Shown: positions 25,371 through 34,790, counted from the stretch's first letter. The stretch: 64,000 bases of DNA from Paenibacillus lacisoli (GCF_030580655.1 NZ_JAUQTB010000016.1:1-64000); one strand, 5' to 3'. Made by a program: numbers and translations. Notes: generated by a model not told the origin, from the sequence alone.

Positions 25371-26201
25371 TCAATCTATAACTAACTGCATGGAACAGCG
25401 ACAGTTCACGATTTCTTTCGATTCACCCGCTGGGTCACCGGGATGCATCAGCTTGCTGTCTCCCACATCAAAGGGCTTTTCGAGCGGAACCACCTGATTG
25501 TTAGCTTTTCGGTGACTCTTCCGGGTACGTGTCCCTGCAGCAGACCTCCAGCGCTTCCCCTTGGCGATTTCAGACTGCCTCCATCCTTCCAGCTTGCCGC
25601 CGTTAGCAGCGGCAGTGCTGAATGTCCTGGCGACCCGCTGAGCGCGCTGCATGCTGAAAGGTCCCTCTTCCCCCTCGGCTGCCGTGCGGCTGACTTCCTG
25701 AACCAGCAGTGCCCGTTCGGACGGTGTTGCTCCCTCCGCGATCGCACGTTCAAGGGAGCGAAGCATCACATCCTTGGTCGTGTCATTCATCGAAGGCACA
25801 AGGTCCTCCAGTTGACTTGTAAACCGAGCAGCTGCAGTGTTCTCAACGGCCCACACCTTGGACTCATCCAGTGCCTTCAGCTCAGTCTCACCGGCATACT
25901 GAAAAAGCGGCGCAAAAGCTTCTTGAATTGCTTCTATGAACTTCACTTGGAATAGTTCGCCGCTCTGAACATCCTCGATCAGCCTGGCCAGTTCATCCGG
26001 ATCCACCTGCAGTTCCTCGCTCAGCTCCAGGATGGCTGCAAGCAGCTCTTTTCCTTGCAGTTCAAGGATCTCTGTTACCCGGCTTTCCCCCTGCTTGTAG
26101 AGTTCATTCAGTACCGCCCGCTCTGCATGGTTAAGGTCTAGACTGTCCAGAAATTCGTCATCATCCGCTTTCGCAATCAATACCCAGCAAGACTCACACA
26201 T
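25371..26201 (-). CDS. Phage head morphogenesis / minor capsid protein (SPP1 gp7 type)
   Basis: 276 residues from the ATG at 26201, 9 bases after AGGAGG. It ends in the conserved block CRCSMQL preceded by HPGDPAGESKEIVN, the hallmark of Mu gpF/SPP1 gp7 proteins, with HRKANNQVVPLEKPFDVGDS before it. N-terminal CESC motif (residues 2-5) could bind metal. Binds the portal and enters the head. Confidence 0.84.
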   Translation of the reverse strand: MCESCWVLIAKADDDEFLDSLDLNHAERAVLNELYKQGESRVTEILELQGKELLAAILELSEELQVDPDELARLIEDVQSGELFQVKFIEAIQEAFAPLFQYAGETELKALDESKVWAVENTAAARFTSQLEDLVPSMNDTTKDVMLRSLERAIAEGATPSERALLVQEVSRTAAEGEEGPFSMQRAQRVARTFSTAAANGGKLEGWRQSEIAKGKRWRSAAGTRTRKSHRKANNQVVPLEKPFDVGDSKLMHPGDPAGESKEIVNCRCSMQLVID

Positions 26202-27678
26202 GGACACTCGCCTCCTGCGAGCTGTGCCTTAACAAGCGCTTGGCAATGCTGACCATCCGACCCTGCAGGTTTTCTGCATCACTGCCGCCTTCTGGGTCGA
26301 GTAGTGCCGGCTGGCTGCTAGCCAGCTGCGTAATCGGTGTGTCCAGATACTCCGGACTGAACTTCGTTTCATCAACTGTCGTACCGAGAACATCTTCAGC
26401 GATGGGGATCAGGTCCCGAACCAACATAATACCGCGATCCGCAATAAACTCCAGCATGGCCTTGCGGTCTTCGGGGTCAATAATCTGCGGCCCACGCAGG
26501 ACAGCCCGAACCCGGAAGATCCCCAGAGCTGGAAAGAGCCGTTTGTTGAAAATCTCATTCATGATCCATTTCCGATAAGGTTCAAAGACCTGCTCCTCTG
26601 CAAAGCGCAGGGCAGCATCCGCGGTCGCCCTATTGTAGTCCGAGCTCTGGCCGACCAGGATCGGGGGCAGCCGGAAGGCAGACAAGATATCTGCCTTCTT
26701 CTCCTTGCCGTACTCCAGGAACAAAGCATCCTGCTGCAGGAGATCGTTCAGCTTGTCCAGCTTGATGGCCACCTTCTCCACTTTCTCATCCATCGGCCCG
26801 CCGGTCTCTTCCCCTTTGGCCTCCAGGTACAGGATGCCTCCCTGAGATTGGGTTCCCTTGACGTTTCGCAGCAGCTCCATGGATTGCTTGGTGAGACGGC
26901 CGTTCGTAACGGTAAGGATCATGGACAGCATCCGTCCGTTCGAGAAATAGGAGACATTCAGCTCTTCTGCTTCCCTGGATCCGACAACACCCGGAGCGTT
27001 ACCGAACCAGCGGGGCTCCCCATACGGTCCGTCATTGTTGATCCGCAGCGGAATGATCTGATTTTCATTGCCTTCGGTGCCAAACAAACGGAACCAGGTT
27101 ACGCTGCTCCCCCGCTTCATGGCATACTTCCGGGTGTAAATCTCTTGCGAAAACTCCTCCACCTTCTTCGTCGAGCTGATCCGCCGCTTCCGCTTGATCG
27201 TGGCCCGCTCGCTTTCCTTGGTGCTGCGGACAAACTTAGGATCCATCCGGAAGATGGTCGGGAACTCACTGCCCGCTGGCCAGGCCACCTCCACATTCGA
27301 CATGCCGGTACTCTCCAGGTCTTCGATCAAGTGTGAAATAATCTCATCCGGCGTATCCTCCAGATTACAGGTCTCCAGGAACTTCTCGGCCCTGTCCCAT
27401 TCCTCCTTGGCCGTCTTGTCGCTTTCACCCGGCAGATACTCCAGCGCAATGCCGTAACCCGCGATATTTCGCTTGTAGGCCTCAATGCACTGCGGAAGGA
27501 TGTTACTGTTCTTCACCAGCAGCCGGCAGGAAGCAGGGTCATTCCCGGCCGGGAATGACAGCAGGCCATGAACATCATAGAGATCATCAAAAGCATCCGG
27601 AAGCTGAGCACTCGAGGGGATATGACGCTCTTCCTCCGACTTCACAATCGGGATCCACGCTGCATTTCCTTCGCTCAT
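26194..27678 (-). CDS. xkdE: Portal protein (XkdE type)
   Basis: 494 residues forming the dodecameric DNA gate. LLVKNSNILPQCIEAYKRNI, the wing region, and the conserved LEYGKEKKADILSAFRLPP near 330-350 are portal signatures; PPILVGQSSDYNRATADAAL follows. Start ATG has GTGGGGTGG upstream and abuts the terminase stop. Confidence 0.9.
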   Translation of the reverse strand: MSEGNAAWIPIVKSEEERHIPSSAQLPDAFDDLYDVHGLLSFPAGNDPASCRLLVKNSNILPQCIEAYKRNIAGYGIALEYLPGESDKTAKEEWDRAEKFLETCNLEDTPDEIISHLIEDLESTGMSNVEVAWPAGSEFPTIFRMDPKFVRSTKESERATIKRKRRISSTKKVEEFSQEIYTRKYAMKRGSSVTWFRLFGTEGNENQIIPLRINNDGPYGEPRWFGNAPGVVGSREAEELNVSYFSNGRMLSMILTVTNGRLTKQSMELLRNVKGTQSQGGILYLEAKGEETGGPMDEKVEKVAIKLDKLNDLLQQDALFLEYGKEKKADILSAFRLPPILVGQSSDYNRATADAALRFAEEQVFEPYRKWIMNEIFNKRLFPALGIFRVRAVLRGPQIIDPEDRKAMLEFIADRGIMLVRDLIPIAEDVLGTTVDETKFSPEYLDTPITQLASSQPALLDPEGGSDAENLQGRMVSIAKRLLRHSSQEASVHV

Positions 27679-29361
27679 TTATATCCACCCCACTCCCTCA
27701 TCAGTATCTTCTTGTTTTTGCTTCTGTTTCTTGTCATACCATTCAAACCACTTGCCGGCCACCTGCCGTAGCTGCAACGCAATGGAGTACGCCATAATGC
27801 AGTCATCGTTACACCCAGAATCAGCCTCGGCCTTCCCGTTCTTATCGATGAAGGTCAGGCACTCTTTGTACAGCAGCCGGCAGTGGATCGGGTACAGCTG
27901 ATCGCGGATCGCTTCCTTGAAATCGCTGACCATGACCGGTCGAGTAGCTTGGTTGGTGTTCCACCCCAGGTCACCCTTCTTCCACATGTAAAGCAGAGGA
28001 TACTTGCAGGTGTTGAACAACGTGTTGAGTACCGATTCACCGGTATTGTTGTTCTCGACGCCCAGCAGGGCTATATTATAGAACCGCCCCAGCCGATCCA
28101 GCTTTTTACCGTACAAGTCTGTGTCCCAGTGACCGCGGATCACCGCGCAGGTCTCACCGGTACGCTCCTCCAGGACGTAAGCAACGTCATAGTCGCCACC
28201 CTCTTTCCCTTTGGCCGTATCGGCTCCAATAATATAGCGTTTGCCTTCTTCAGGCAGCTTAAAGACGCGCAGCTCGCCTGAGTCTGCACGTATCACGTTT
28301 CCTTTGATATGGTCAATCTCATACCGCTCACCGGGTCCCGGTTTGCCCAGAGCATCCAGTAGCTTCTGAATGTACTCATTATCGAAGATGCCTTCACCGG
28401 ACAGCAGGAAGGCCTCCATCGGTTCGCTTGGATACTCCTGCCGGAATGTGCGGGAATCGCCGTTACAATCGTTCCGGATGGTAAAGCGACGCCACTGCAG
28501 CTGCTCATTATCCAGGCTGTACTTCTTCTTCAGCTCCCGCTCCTCTTCGGTCAGTTCGAAATCATCGGGTACCGGTTTGCGGTAATCCGGCATTTCAAAC
28601 CAGGCGAAGAACATCGGTGTAAAGTCATTCTCCCCCTCGGTAGCTGCTTCCCACATCTTCTTGAAGTCATCCATACCGTTGGCCGTGGACTCAATGACCC
28701 CGACCGTACCCGCCTCCTTGGAAAGCGCAGCGAACATGGACAGCATGTGCTTCTTTTTTTTCGAAGCTGGCCAGAAGGCAACCTCTGACGCATGCAGGTA
28801 ATGGATGGTCTCAGAGCGGGCAAGCACCCGACTCTCGGCTGACTGTACGGTGATCTTCGACTTCAGCCCCGGCTCCCGCCGTTGCTCATGGGGCCTTGTT
28901 GACGGATTTTCAAAGGTGAATCGCTTGGTATTGTTCCGCTTAGACATGGGCTTGATAATCTCAGGCACGTTTTCGTAATAAAGCCGGAACATGTCGTACA
29001 AGTTCCCTGAAGCATGAGAATCCTGGGCAACGATAAAGGCGTTCTTGGCTGCCTGCAGAGAGGTCAGATAGTAGATGATGGCCTCGGTCACCGTGGAGAA
29101 GCCCATCTGCCGGGCCTTCAGGATAATGATGCGTACTAGCTTGCCTGCCATGATGTCAGCGAATACCTTCTCAGCAAAGGTGATCTGAGCGGTGTTCAGG
29201 ACGAGCGGCTTGATGTCGCCATCCTTGGTCTTGATCTTCAGCATCCGCAAGCAGAACTCCTTGAAGCTGAAAAGAATCTGCTTCAGTTCGGCCAACTTCT
29301 CCGGTCGCTTCTGTAGCTTCCGCTTAATTCGCCTTCGGTGTTCCCTGGCCAGTGTTACCAT
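27679..29361 (-). CDS. xtmB: Terminase large subunit (XtmB type)
   Basis: 560 residues, the packaging motor and nuclease. Residues 81-90 LKARQMGFST are the deviant Walker A of terminases; a Walker B-type segment follows at HYLHASEVAFW. The RNase-H-like nuclease domain shows IGADTAKGKEGGDYDVAYVL and LLGVENNNTG with the expected acidic residues, and CNDDCIMAYSIALQ near the end. Start overlaps the small-subunit stop. Confidence 0.93.
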   Translation of the reverse strand: MVTLAREHRRRIKRKLQKRPEKLAELKQILFSFKEFCLRMLKIKTKDGDIKPLVLNTAQITFAEKVFADIMAGKLVRIIILKARQMGFSTVTEAIIYYLTSLQAAKNAFIVAQDSHASGNLYDMFRLYYENVPEIIKPMSKRNNTKRFTFENPSTRPHEQRREPGLKSKITVQSAESRVLARSETIHYLHASEVAFWPASKKKKHMLSMFAALSKEAGTVGVIESTANGMDDFKKMWEAATEGENDFTPMFFAWFEMPDYRKPVPDDFELTEEERELKKKYSLDNEQLQWRRFTIRNDCNGDSRTFRQEYPSEPMEAFLLSGEGIFDNEYIQKLLDALGKPGPGERYEIDHIKGNVIRADSGELRVFKLPEEGKRYIIGADTAKGKEGGDYDVAYVLEERTGETCAVIRGHWDTDLYGKKLDRLGRFYNIALLGVENNNTGESVLNTLFNTCKYPLLYMWKKGDLGWNTNQATRPVMVSDFKEAIRDQLYPIHCRLLYKECLTFIDKNGKAEADSGCNDDCIMAYSIALQLRQVAGKWFEWYDKKQKQKQEDTDEGVGWI

Positions 29362-30230
29362 TCCAAATCATCTCCACTATCATCATCCTCATCGTCTTCC
29401 CCATCACGGTCCCCGTACACCTTGTACTTCTCCAGCTCCAAGCGCTCCTTAGCAATCTTCAGCTTCTCTTCTTCCTGCTGCAGGTTGGCGATCAGGTTAA
29501 TGACCCGAATCTTCTTATCCCGGGTTTTGACGAGCGCGTCTTCCTGCTTCAGGATCTTGTCCAGCTTGGAACCCGTAACCGTGGTAACCTCAACTACCTT
29601 CATGCCTTCCGTAACCACCGGGACCTGAATCGTCTTCCCGGTCCTCTGGCTGACATACGGGATTTTGTCCTTCCGCTGTGTCAGCTCTTCCTTCACCTTG
29701 CGCTCTTCATCCGTCAGACCGGCCTCAAGCTGCTTGACTCGCTTCATATGCCGGCGCTCCTGGATGGTAAGCATCAGGAGCTGTTCTTCCAGCTGGGCGA
29801 GCGGGGTCATGTCGATCTGATCCAGCAGTTCCTGCTCATCCTCTTCCAAAGCATCAAGGAAAATCGTCTCATAGACCCCATGCTTTAGCGCCTTCTTGTT
29901 ACGAAGGGGACCGCCCGGACCGCCACTGTTGCCAACGGCATTCTTGTTTCCAGCCGGAGCGCCGCCCTGATTGCCTGCTGAATTTTTGTTCCCTGGCTGA
30001 CCGCCGCGTTTACGAGCGTTACCATTCGAATCGTCACAAACGTTACCATTGGATTCGCCCAAAACGTTACCATTGAGTTCGTCATTCCAACGGTCTTGTG
30101 ACTTCCACTTTCGGACCTGTGCTTCACTAACAGAAAGAGCAGCGGCGATGTCCTTTAGCTTCATCGTCCCGCTGCTCTCCAGCCACAATTTTTTTGCTTT
30201 GTCCCGCTCGGGGCTACGTTCCCTCGCCAT
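29355..30230 (-). CDS. xtmA: Terminase small subunit (XtmA type)
   Basis: 291 residues. Residues 1-50 (RSPERDKAKKLWLESSGTMK, then LKDIAAALSVSEAQVRKWKS) are the DNA-binding helix-turn-helix that recognises pac/cos. A low-complexity block of Asn/Gly repeats follows (NGNVLGESNGNVCDDSNGNA; GNKN twice), then a coiled-coil oligomerisation half. First gene of the late operon. Confidence 0.9.
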   Translation of the reverse strand: MARERSPERDKAKKLWLESSGTMKLKDIAAALSVSEAQVRKWKSQDRWNDELNGNVLGESNGNVCDDSNGNARKRGGQPGNKNSAGNQGGAPAGNKNAVGNSGGPGGPLRNKKALKHGVYETIFLDALEEDEQELLDQIDMTPLAQLEEQLLMLTIQERRHMKRVKQLEAGLTDEERKVKEELTQRKDKIPYVSQRTGKTIQVPVVTEGMKVVEVTTVTGSKLDKILKQEDALVKTRDKKIRVINLIANLQQEEEKLKIAKERLELEKYKVYGDRDGEDDEDDDSGDDLEW

Positions 30231-30258
30231 TACATACCACCACCCCCAAACCGAGGAG

Positions 30259-30316
30259 TATTATCACACTACATGATAATATCAAGAATATTTTTCTCTT
30301 TCTAAACATGATAATA
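30259..30316 (-). promoter_or_regulatory. Repeated TGATAATA/TATTATCA boxes at the head of the late operon
   Basis: Three 8-mers: TATTATCA at 30259-30266, TGATAATA at 30274-30281 and again at 30309-30316. The first two form an inverted repeat with a 7-base spacer, and TTGATA then TAATAC on the minus strand could be a promoter across them. This AT-rich gap just before the terminase gene is where a late promoter is expected. Confidence 0.45.
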
Positions 30317-30320
30317 ACTC

Positions 30321-31499
30321 CTATTCTTTATAAAAGGTAACACGACCCCCATCCTTCGCAACAAAGGAATCTACATTGGAAGCGTTCTTCATAAGAATAG
30401 AATAACTCCACACACCTGCAGGTAGTCCCTTCTTCAACCACCCAAAACCATCCCGGCCATTGAAGAGTTGGTAGTTATATTTATCAGCTTTAGTAGGCAT
30501 AATAGTGATAATAGCCGATATAGGGGTCGCGTTCGAATTAGTCATTGTAGAAGACGTCACAGAGTTAACCTTCAAAGTATAAGTATTAAATGAGAAGACT
30601 CCATAAACTCCTTCCGCATTAGTGAACTTAAACATATCAGTGTAGACGCTCTTGTATTCGGGATTGGTAGAAAAATCAACGAAGATTACATTCCCAAGAA
30701 CACGTGTACCAAAATCATACTTCTTAGCTTGATCCTTACCTATAACATTAGTCCAGCTAGTATCTTTGGTAACAACACGATTAGTAGCAGTGCCCATATT
30801 CGTGCCCGTCATACCAACTTCTCTAAGTTCATTCAGTGCACGGAAACTATCAGCAGGCTTATCTTTAACAGCCAAGAATCTATACAACACCGTAACCATC
30901 TCAGCACGTGTTACATTAGCATTTGGATTATACCGACCATTCTGATCACCAGCAATAATACCAGTACCAATCATGAGTGCTGCGGTCTGCTTCTGAGTTT
31001 CACTCAAGTTCCCTTTATAAAACTCTGTTATCGGCACTATCGTATTGGCCACATCATTCCACGCTTCAAGGTAGCCCTCTTTCTGAAGCAGTACGTTCTT
31101 AAGCCAATTACTCAGTTCAATACGGGTCATCGCCTGATTGGGATTAAATTTATTCCCATAATCAGAAGCTGAAATCACACCCATGCGCTCGTCTTTGGTG
31201 ATTGCATCTGCTGCCCAGTGATTAGCTATGTCAGTAAAAATCACCGCTTCCTTTGTTTCTGGAAGGTTCACTGCTTTAGCGAGAATACTGGCGAACTCTG
31301 CTCTTGTAACCAATCCATTTGCCTTAAAAACATCTCCTGGATACCCTTTTACATAACCGTCATTCACCGCCTGCATGATACTTGCCTTCGCCCAATGATT
31401 GCTGATGTCCTTGAGACTTGAAGAAGCTGCTGAAATTGAACTAGGTAACAGTGAAGCTGCTAATGCGATACTGGTAATGGCACTGATTAATTTCTTCAT
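30321..31499 (-). CDS. Secreted S-layer homology (SLH) protein carried by the prophage
   Basis: 392 residues from the ATG at 31499. A signal peptide (residues 1-25, ending ISAA) is followed by three SLH domains (about 28-75, 88-140, 150-215) with the usual DISNHWAKASIMQAVNDGYV and RAEFASILAKAVNLP patterns; these bind pyruvylated secondary wall polymer. The C-terminal about 170 residues form an unrecognised beta-rich domain (VIGKDQAKKYDFGTRVLGNV). It is AT-rich, stands alone between late genes and regulator, and looks like lysogenic conversion cargo that would coat the host surface. It could block adsorption by related phages, but this is inference. Confidence 0.82.
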   Translation of the reverse strand: MKKLISAITSIALAASLLPSSISAASSSLKDISNHWAKASIMQAVNDGYVKGYPGDVFKANGLVTRAEFASILAKAVNLPETKEAVIFTDIANHWAADAITKDERMGVISASDYGNKFNPNQAMTRIELSNWLKNVLLQKEGYLEAWNDVANTIVPITEFYKGNLSETQKQTAALMIGTGIIAGDQNGRYNPNANVTRAEMVTVLYRFLAVKDKPADSFRALNELREVGMTGTNMGTATNRVVTKDTSWTNVIGKDQAKKYDFGTRVLGNVIFVDFSTNPEYKSVYTDMFKFTNAEGVYGVFSFNTYTLKVNSVTSSTMTNSNATPISAIITIMPTKADKYNYQLFNGRDGFGWLKKGLPAGVWSYSILMKNASNVDSFVAKDGGRVTFYKE

Positions 31500-31729
31500 T
31501 TTCAACCTCGCTATGTATTTATTTACCGTCTATATTATCGGTTAATACAGGCGATTTTGTAAATCATTCGAGTTGAGTTGGTTTTTAATATTGGATCGCG
31601 ATTTTTGCACTGTCTTGCGAACGAGGTGGCCCGCTCCCGCCCTTTTCGCCCTCATCTTCTCTGCAGGTCGGTATAACCGGATGACGTCTTAAAAACGATT
31701 TTAGAAGGCTACACGATTAACGTTGTTCT

Positions 31730-31957
31730 TTACCGAACAATCAAAGCCTTAAAACCTTTTGCTGCTGCTTCAAAACCTGACCCCTCTTCAAAAACTTGAA
31801 TAACACACCGCTTTTGCCCTCTTATCTTTAAGGAGTCGCCAATAACCAATGAACTAAGCCGGTGACTATTCTCGTACCACAACACATTGGCTTGGCAAGT
31901 CCAGATTAACCGGTGGCCTTCGTAGACCTGGATGGTATCGTCTGTATCAATCTTCAT
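31730..31957 (-). CDS. Small hypothetical protein
   Basis: 75 residues from the ATG at 31957, which overlaps the stop of the gene upstream (ATGA). Beta-rich (DTIQVYEGHRLIWTCQANVL) with no cysteine pair or membrane segment. Function unknown. Together with 31954-32109 it forms a two-gene unit with the terminator at 32131-32157 ahead of it. Confidence 0.6.
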   Translation of the reverse strand: MKIDTDDTIQVYEGHRLIWTCQANVLWYENSHRLSSLVIGDSLKIRGQKRCVIQVFEEGSGFEAAAKGFKALIVR

Positions 31958-32109
31958 TTCCTCACCTTCACCGGCTTTACGCATTTCAAACGAGAACAAT
32001 ACTGTTTAGTCCCGGTCCAGTTCCCCCATGGGCATCCTCTGCATTTCTTAGGCTGTTTTTTACTGACAGCAGGAAGCGGTGGCACCTTAACTGCCATCTT
32101 TCTGGGCAT
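31954..32109 (-). CDS. Small zinc-ribbon-like basic protein
   Basis: 51 residues from the ATG at 32109 with GGAGGGGA upstream. Four cysteines in KCRGCPWGNWTGTKQYCSRLKC-like spacing (C-x2-C-x11-C-x4-C) suggest a small metal-binding knuckle; the ends are Lys-rich. Possibly nucleic-acid-binding. Coupled to the next gene by an ATGA overlap. Confidence 0.6.
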   Translation of the reverse strand: MPRKMAVKVPPLPAVSKKQPKKCRGCPWGNWTGTKQYCSRLKCVKPVKVRK

Positions 32110-32130
32110 GTTTTCCCCTCCATGCACGAC

Positions 32131-32157
32131 AAAAAAGCCACCCAATAATGAGTGACT
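32131..32157 (-). terminator. Terminator isolating the two small genes from upstream
   Basis: On the minus strand AGTCACTC and GGGTGGCT pair over 8 bp (with G-T pairs) around ATTATT, followed by six T. Confidence 0.75.
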
Positions 32158-32159
32158 CA

Positions 32160-32627
32160 ATGTTCGCTATGTATTTAGAGCACCCACGTAACACAGGCGC
32201 TTATTTAAAAACGGATAAATCATCATAAATCGTATCTATTTCATCAAAACCTAGCGCAAAACGCTGCGCTGTTGCTTTAAAGGCATCTGTACTTAGTAAC
32301 TAAAGAGGAAGAACAGAACCATTTTAACGATTGCTTAAAATCAAGGTCAAAAGGTGATTTCCTCTTAATTCTGCGATTTCGCTAAGGTATCCCAATCAAT
32401 CTTTGATTTTCTCACTTTCTTAACAACAAATGCTACTTGATTGAAATTATTTGATCTGGGTAAAAGAAATCGAACGAGAAGAGGAACGCCCCAGTCAATT
32501 GTGCTGCCTCTGCAGCTGTGCGTGTCATTCTCGCTCGATTCTCACAATACAAATATATCAGGTAAAAAGTCCAATGAACTGCCACTTAAAAGCCATCTTT
32601 AGGACAAAAAGCGGACAAACTTTCTTC
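32160..32627 (-). pseudogene. Degraded stretch with fragments of at least one old gene
   Basis: No intact gene. A minus-strand frame ending at TAA 32203 reads STDAFKATAQRFALGFDEID and IYDDLSVFK with no start. Farther right, a frame MTRTAAEAAQLTGAFLFSFD stops after about 32 codons, and an adjoining frame reads KKVRKSKIDWDTLAKSQN. These look like scattered remains of coding sequence, not recognisable to a family. Confidence 0.4.
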
Positions 32628-33899
32628 TCATTCTAATGATTCTTCATTAAGAAGATCATCCCATGGCCACCTTATAGTTAAATACTTTCTGTAAAAGAGT
32701 AGTTGACGATCTACCGCTGAAATTTCATCTGTAGAGTCATTAAACGCAATAACTAAACCTCTACCGTCCTCATCTACTTGGAGTTCTTCTAGCTTTGACA
32801 AAATAGTTCTCAAATTATTCTTTTGAATTCTACTCTCTCTAGCATGAGTTAGTTGAAAGATTTCATCCAACTCCAATCCTTCAATCAGCTTTTTATCATC
32901 AGCAGCAACAATAACCGCCATAGCATGGGCATAAATACCAGTGGAGTCCTTTCTTTTGCGGATACCTGACGAAACCACTTTACCAAACTGTTGGTATAAA
33001 GCATTTAATTGGTCGGCATACTGTGTAGCAGCTTCTTCAAAACAGCCTTTGTCTGAAAGTTTCTCTTTTTCCTCCACTGTCTCATAAATCATTGATGCAT
33101 CTAAAAAACGAAGAATTAACTGTTGCAATAGACCAACATTGCCGAAGCAATTCTGAACAAGCAAGTTCTGGATCTCGTCATCAATGTCAATGTTCAGAGC
33201 TTCACTTCCCTTTGCAATAACCTCTTTTAGATCATCATCAGACCAATATATTGAAAGCTCAATAATACGGCCCGTTAGATCAGGGTTCAAATAAGTGATT
33301 AGATTATGCTGGGTCCAGACTCCAATAATGACAATAAAGCAACCATAATCCCAAAACGCCTTTAAATCATATGCGAATTTTTTGCGCTCTTGAGAAGAAA
33401 GGTAATGAAAGTCTTCAATGACTAATCTAAGTCCCGATTCTTTTATAATTTCTGCAATGTATCTAAGGTCATTGATATCTCTACCTACATTCCGCTCAGT
33501 CTTTTCGACTTCGCGCTCTCCTTCCACAGTGGTTTTAATACCAACTTTCGCTAGCAACTTTGTACCAAAGCTAGTTTCAGCTTCTACTTTTCCTTTAATA
33601 GTTGTACCTGACGTTCTCTCCAGGATCAATCTTATTCCTAATTGTGATAGTGCATCCGTATATATATCATTTATTGATTTACCGAACCTACATTGAACAA
33701 TTACGGCATCAGGTATGTTCTTCTGTCTAAACCATGATTTACCGCATTTAGATTCTCCACGCAAAGCAATATGAGTAGGTCTTCTAAGATGTCGTTGGAT
33801 TCCGATATCTAAATTCCCCCTATCAACATATGACAAAGGTAAAATCTCGTTTGAAACACCAAATACCTCGTGGGTATCTAAATCTGGTATAGCAGCCAT
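32628..33899 (-). CDS. P-loop ATPase of ORC/TniB/STAND-like type, accessory gene
   Basis: 423 residues from the ATG at 33899 (GGGGGG 9 bases upstream). Walker A GESKCGKS at about 48-55 and Walker B LRLVIEDFHYL at about 157-167 with an aromatic 'FHYL' sensor stretch; residues 230-300 look like an AAA+ lid (DDEIQNLLVQNCFGNVGLLQ), and the end looks like a winged helix (HARESRIQKNNLRTILSKLE). No nuclease, protease or TIR domain is visible in it or beside it. It is AT-rich, has its own gap on both sides and interrupts the late/early boundary, where prophages often carry defence genes. Antiphage function is an inference; a chromosome- or plasmid-type role is possible. Confidence 0.66.
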   Translation of the reverse strand: MAAIPDLDTHEVFGVSNEILPLSYVDRGNLDIGIQRHLRRPTHIALRGESKCGKSWFRQKNIPDAVIVQCRFGKSINDIYTDALSQLGIRLILERTSGTTIKGKVEAETSFGTKLLAKVGIKTTVEGEREVEKTERNVGRDINDLRYIAEIIKESGLRLVIEDFHYLSSQERKKFAYDLKAFWDYGCFIVIIGVWTQHNLITYLNPDLTGRIIELSIYWSDDDLKEVIAKGSEALNIDIDDEIQNLLVQNCFGNVGLLQQLILRFLDASMIYETVEEKEKLSDKGCFEEAATQYADQLNALYQQFGKVVSSGIRKRKDSTGIYAHAMAVIVAADDKKLIEGLELDEIFQLTHARESRIQKNNLRTILSKLEELQVDEDGRGLVIAFNDSTDEISAVDRQLLFYRKYLTIRWPWDDLLNEESLE

Positions 33900-33995
33900 G
33901 TTAATGCCCCCCACACACAATTTTATTTAAAAACATTGTAATATAAGAGGCAATGGTTGTCTCCGCTTATTTTAACTACTTGACAGAGGTCGGAT

Positions 33996-34499
33996 TTAGC
34001 CGACCTCCCATTCACATGAGTATGCACTTTTGTCGTGCTCTATAGTCTGGTATTGTTCAATTTTCAATGCAACAGCTAGTATACCAAGTGCCTCTACTTT
34101 AACTCTACGATAAGTACGATCACTTATACTCATTTGTATAGAACTAACAAAATCGTACTCGCCCTCATTATCCAGGTAGCTTCGCTGAATGACCTCTCTC
34201 TGAGTACTTGATAGCTTACCTAATGCCATCTCGACTAGTCGATCCTTAGCCTGCAACTCTGCCTCTTTATCCACATTCCACAAAGCAATATTTTCAGTAG
34301 GCTTGCTGATGGCGTTCGTGGACTGATGCTCCCGGTACGAGTAAGCTTGTGTGATCGCAGCCTCACGCCTTACAAAACCAATTTGTCGGTACTGACGAAC
34401 TTCTTCCAGATACTCCTCGACAGCGAGGCGGGTAGCCCGTTCGTCGATCGGCAGGATGTTCAGCGACAATTGCAATGTGTTTTTTCTTCTTTTCCCCAA
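33996..34499 (-). CDS. ArpU-family late transcription regulator
   Basis: 167 residues from TTG 34499 with GAGGGGAT upstream. LNILPIDERATRLAVEEYLE and a C-terminal sigma-like helix-turn-helix (SSTQREVIQRSYLDNEGEYD; SISDRTYRRVKVEALGILAV) match ArpU/RinA-type activators of packaging and lysis genes. It closes the early region and lies upstream of terminase, as in many Firmicute phages. Confidence 0.85.
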   Translation of the reverse strand: MGKRRKNTLQLSLNILPIDERATRLAVEEYLEEVRQYRQIGFVRREAAITQAYSYREHQSTNAISKPTENIALWNVDKEAELQAKDRLVEMALGKLSSTQREVIQRSYLDNEGEYDFVSSIQMSISDRTYRRVKVEALGILAVALKIEQYQTIEHDKSAYSCEWEVG

Positions 34500-34548
34500 T
34501 ATAATCCCCTCACCCGTGGTATAATTTGGTGAGGTTTTCGTTCAGTTA

Positions 34549-34587
34549 CCCCCGCGCGCCCGGCCAAGGATGCGGGGGTTTTTATTT
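34549..34587 (+). terminator. GC-rich hairpin with T run on the plus strand
   Basis: CCCCCGC (34549-34555) pairs with GCGGGGG (34572-34578), followed on the plus strand by TTTTTATTT. Its direction opposes all genes around it, so it may stop antisense transcription. On the minus strand no T run follows. Confidence 0.6.
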
Positions 34588-34588
34588 A

Positions 34589-34759
34589 TTACCATTCGTC
34601 ACCCCTACGGCGGTATGTCCTGCCGTGGGAAACCTGAGCAGCAGTCGTCATTAGCTGGTTGCTCTTTACCGTAACCGGTGGATCCCAAGCGCCGACCTTC
34701 TTCAGGTGCTCTTCGATCTGTTCTTTAGACCAGAACTCTGTTTTGATTTCTCCGATCAT
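34589..34759 (-). CDS. Small early-region protein
   Basis: A 56-residue ORF too short for usual cut-offs: IGEIKTEFWSKEQIEEHLKK at the start and a basic end RTYRRRGDEW. AAAGGAG lies 10 bases before the ATG within the repeated leader described at 34770-34787. Unknown function. Confidence 0.6.
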   Translation of the reverse strand: MIGEIKTEFWSKEQIEEHLKKVGAWDPPVTVKSNQLMTTAAQVSHGRTYRRRGDEW

Positions 34760-34790
34760 GTGTTATTCGCTCCTTTATGGATAGATGAAC

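Noticed and set aside
31560..31700. A 37-codon basic ORF on the minus strand between the SLH gene and the next
   Set aside because: No ribosome-binding site and no family pattern; more likely leader sequence of the SLH gene.
34497..34525. Two TATAAT-like strings on the plus strand
   Set aside because: Neither has a -35 box at 16-18 bases, and no plus-strand gene follows.
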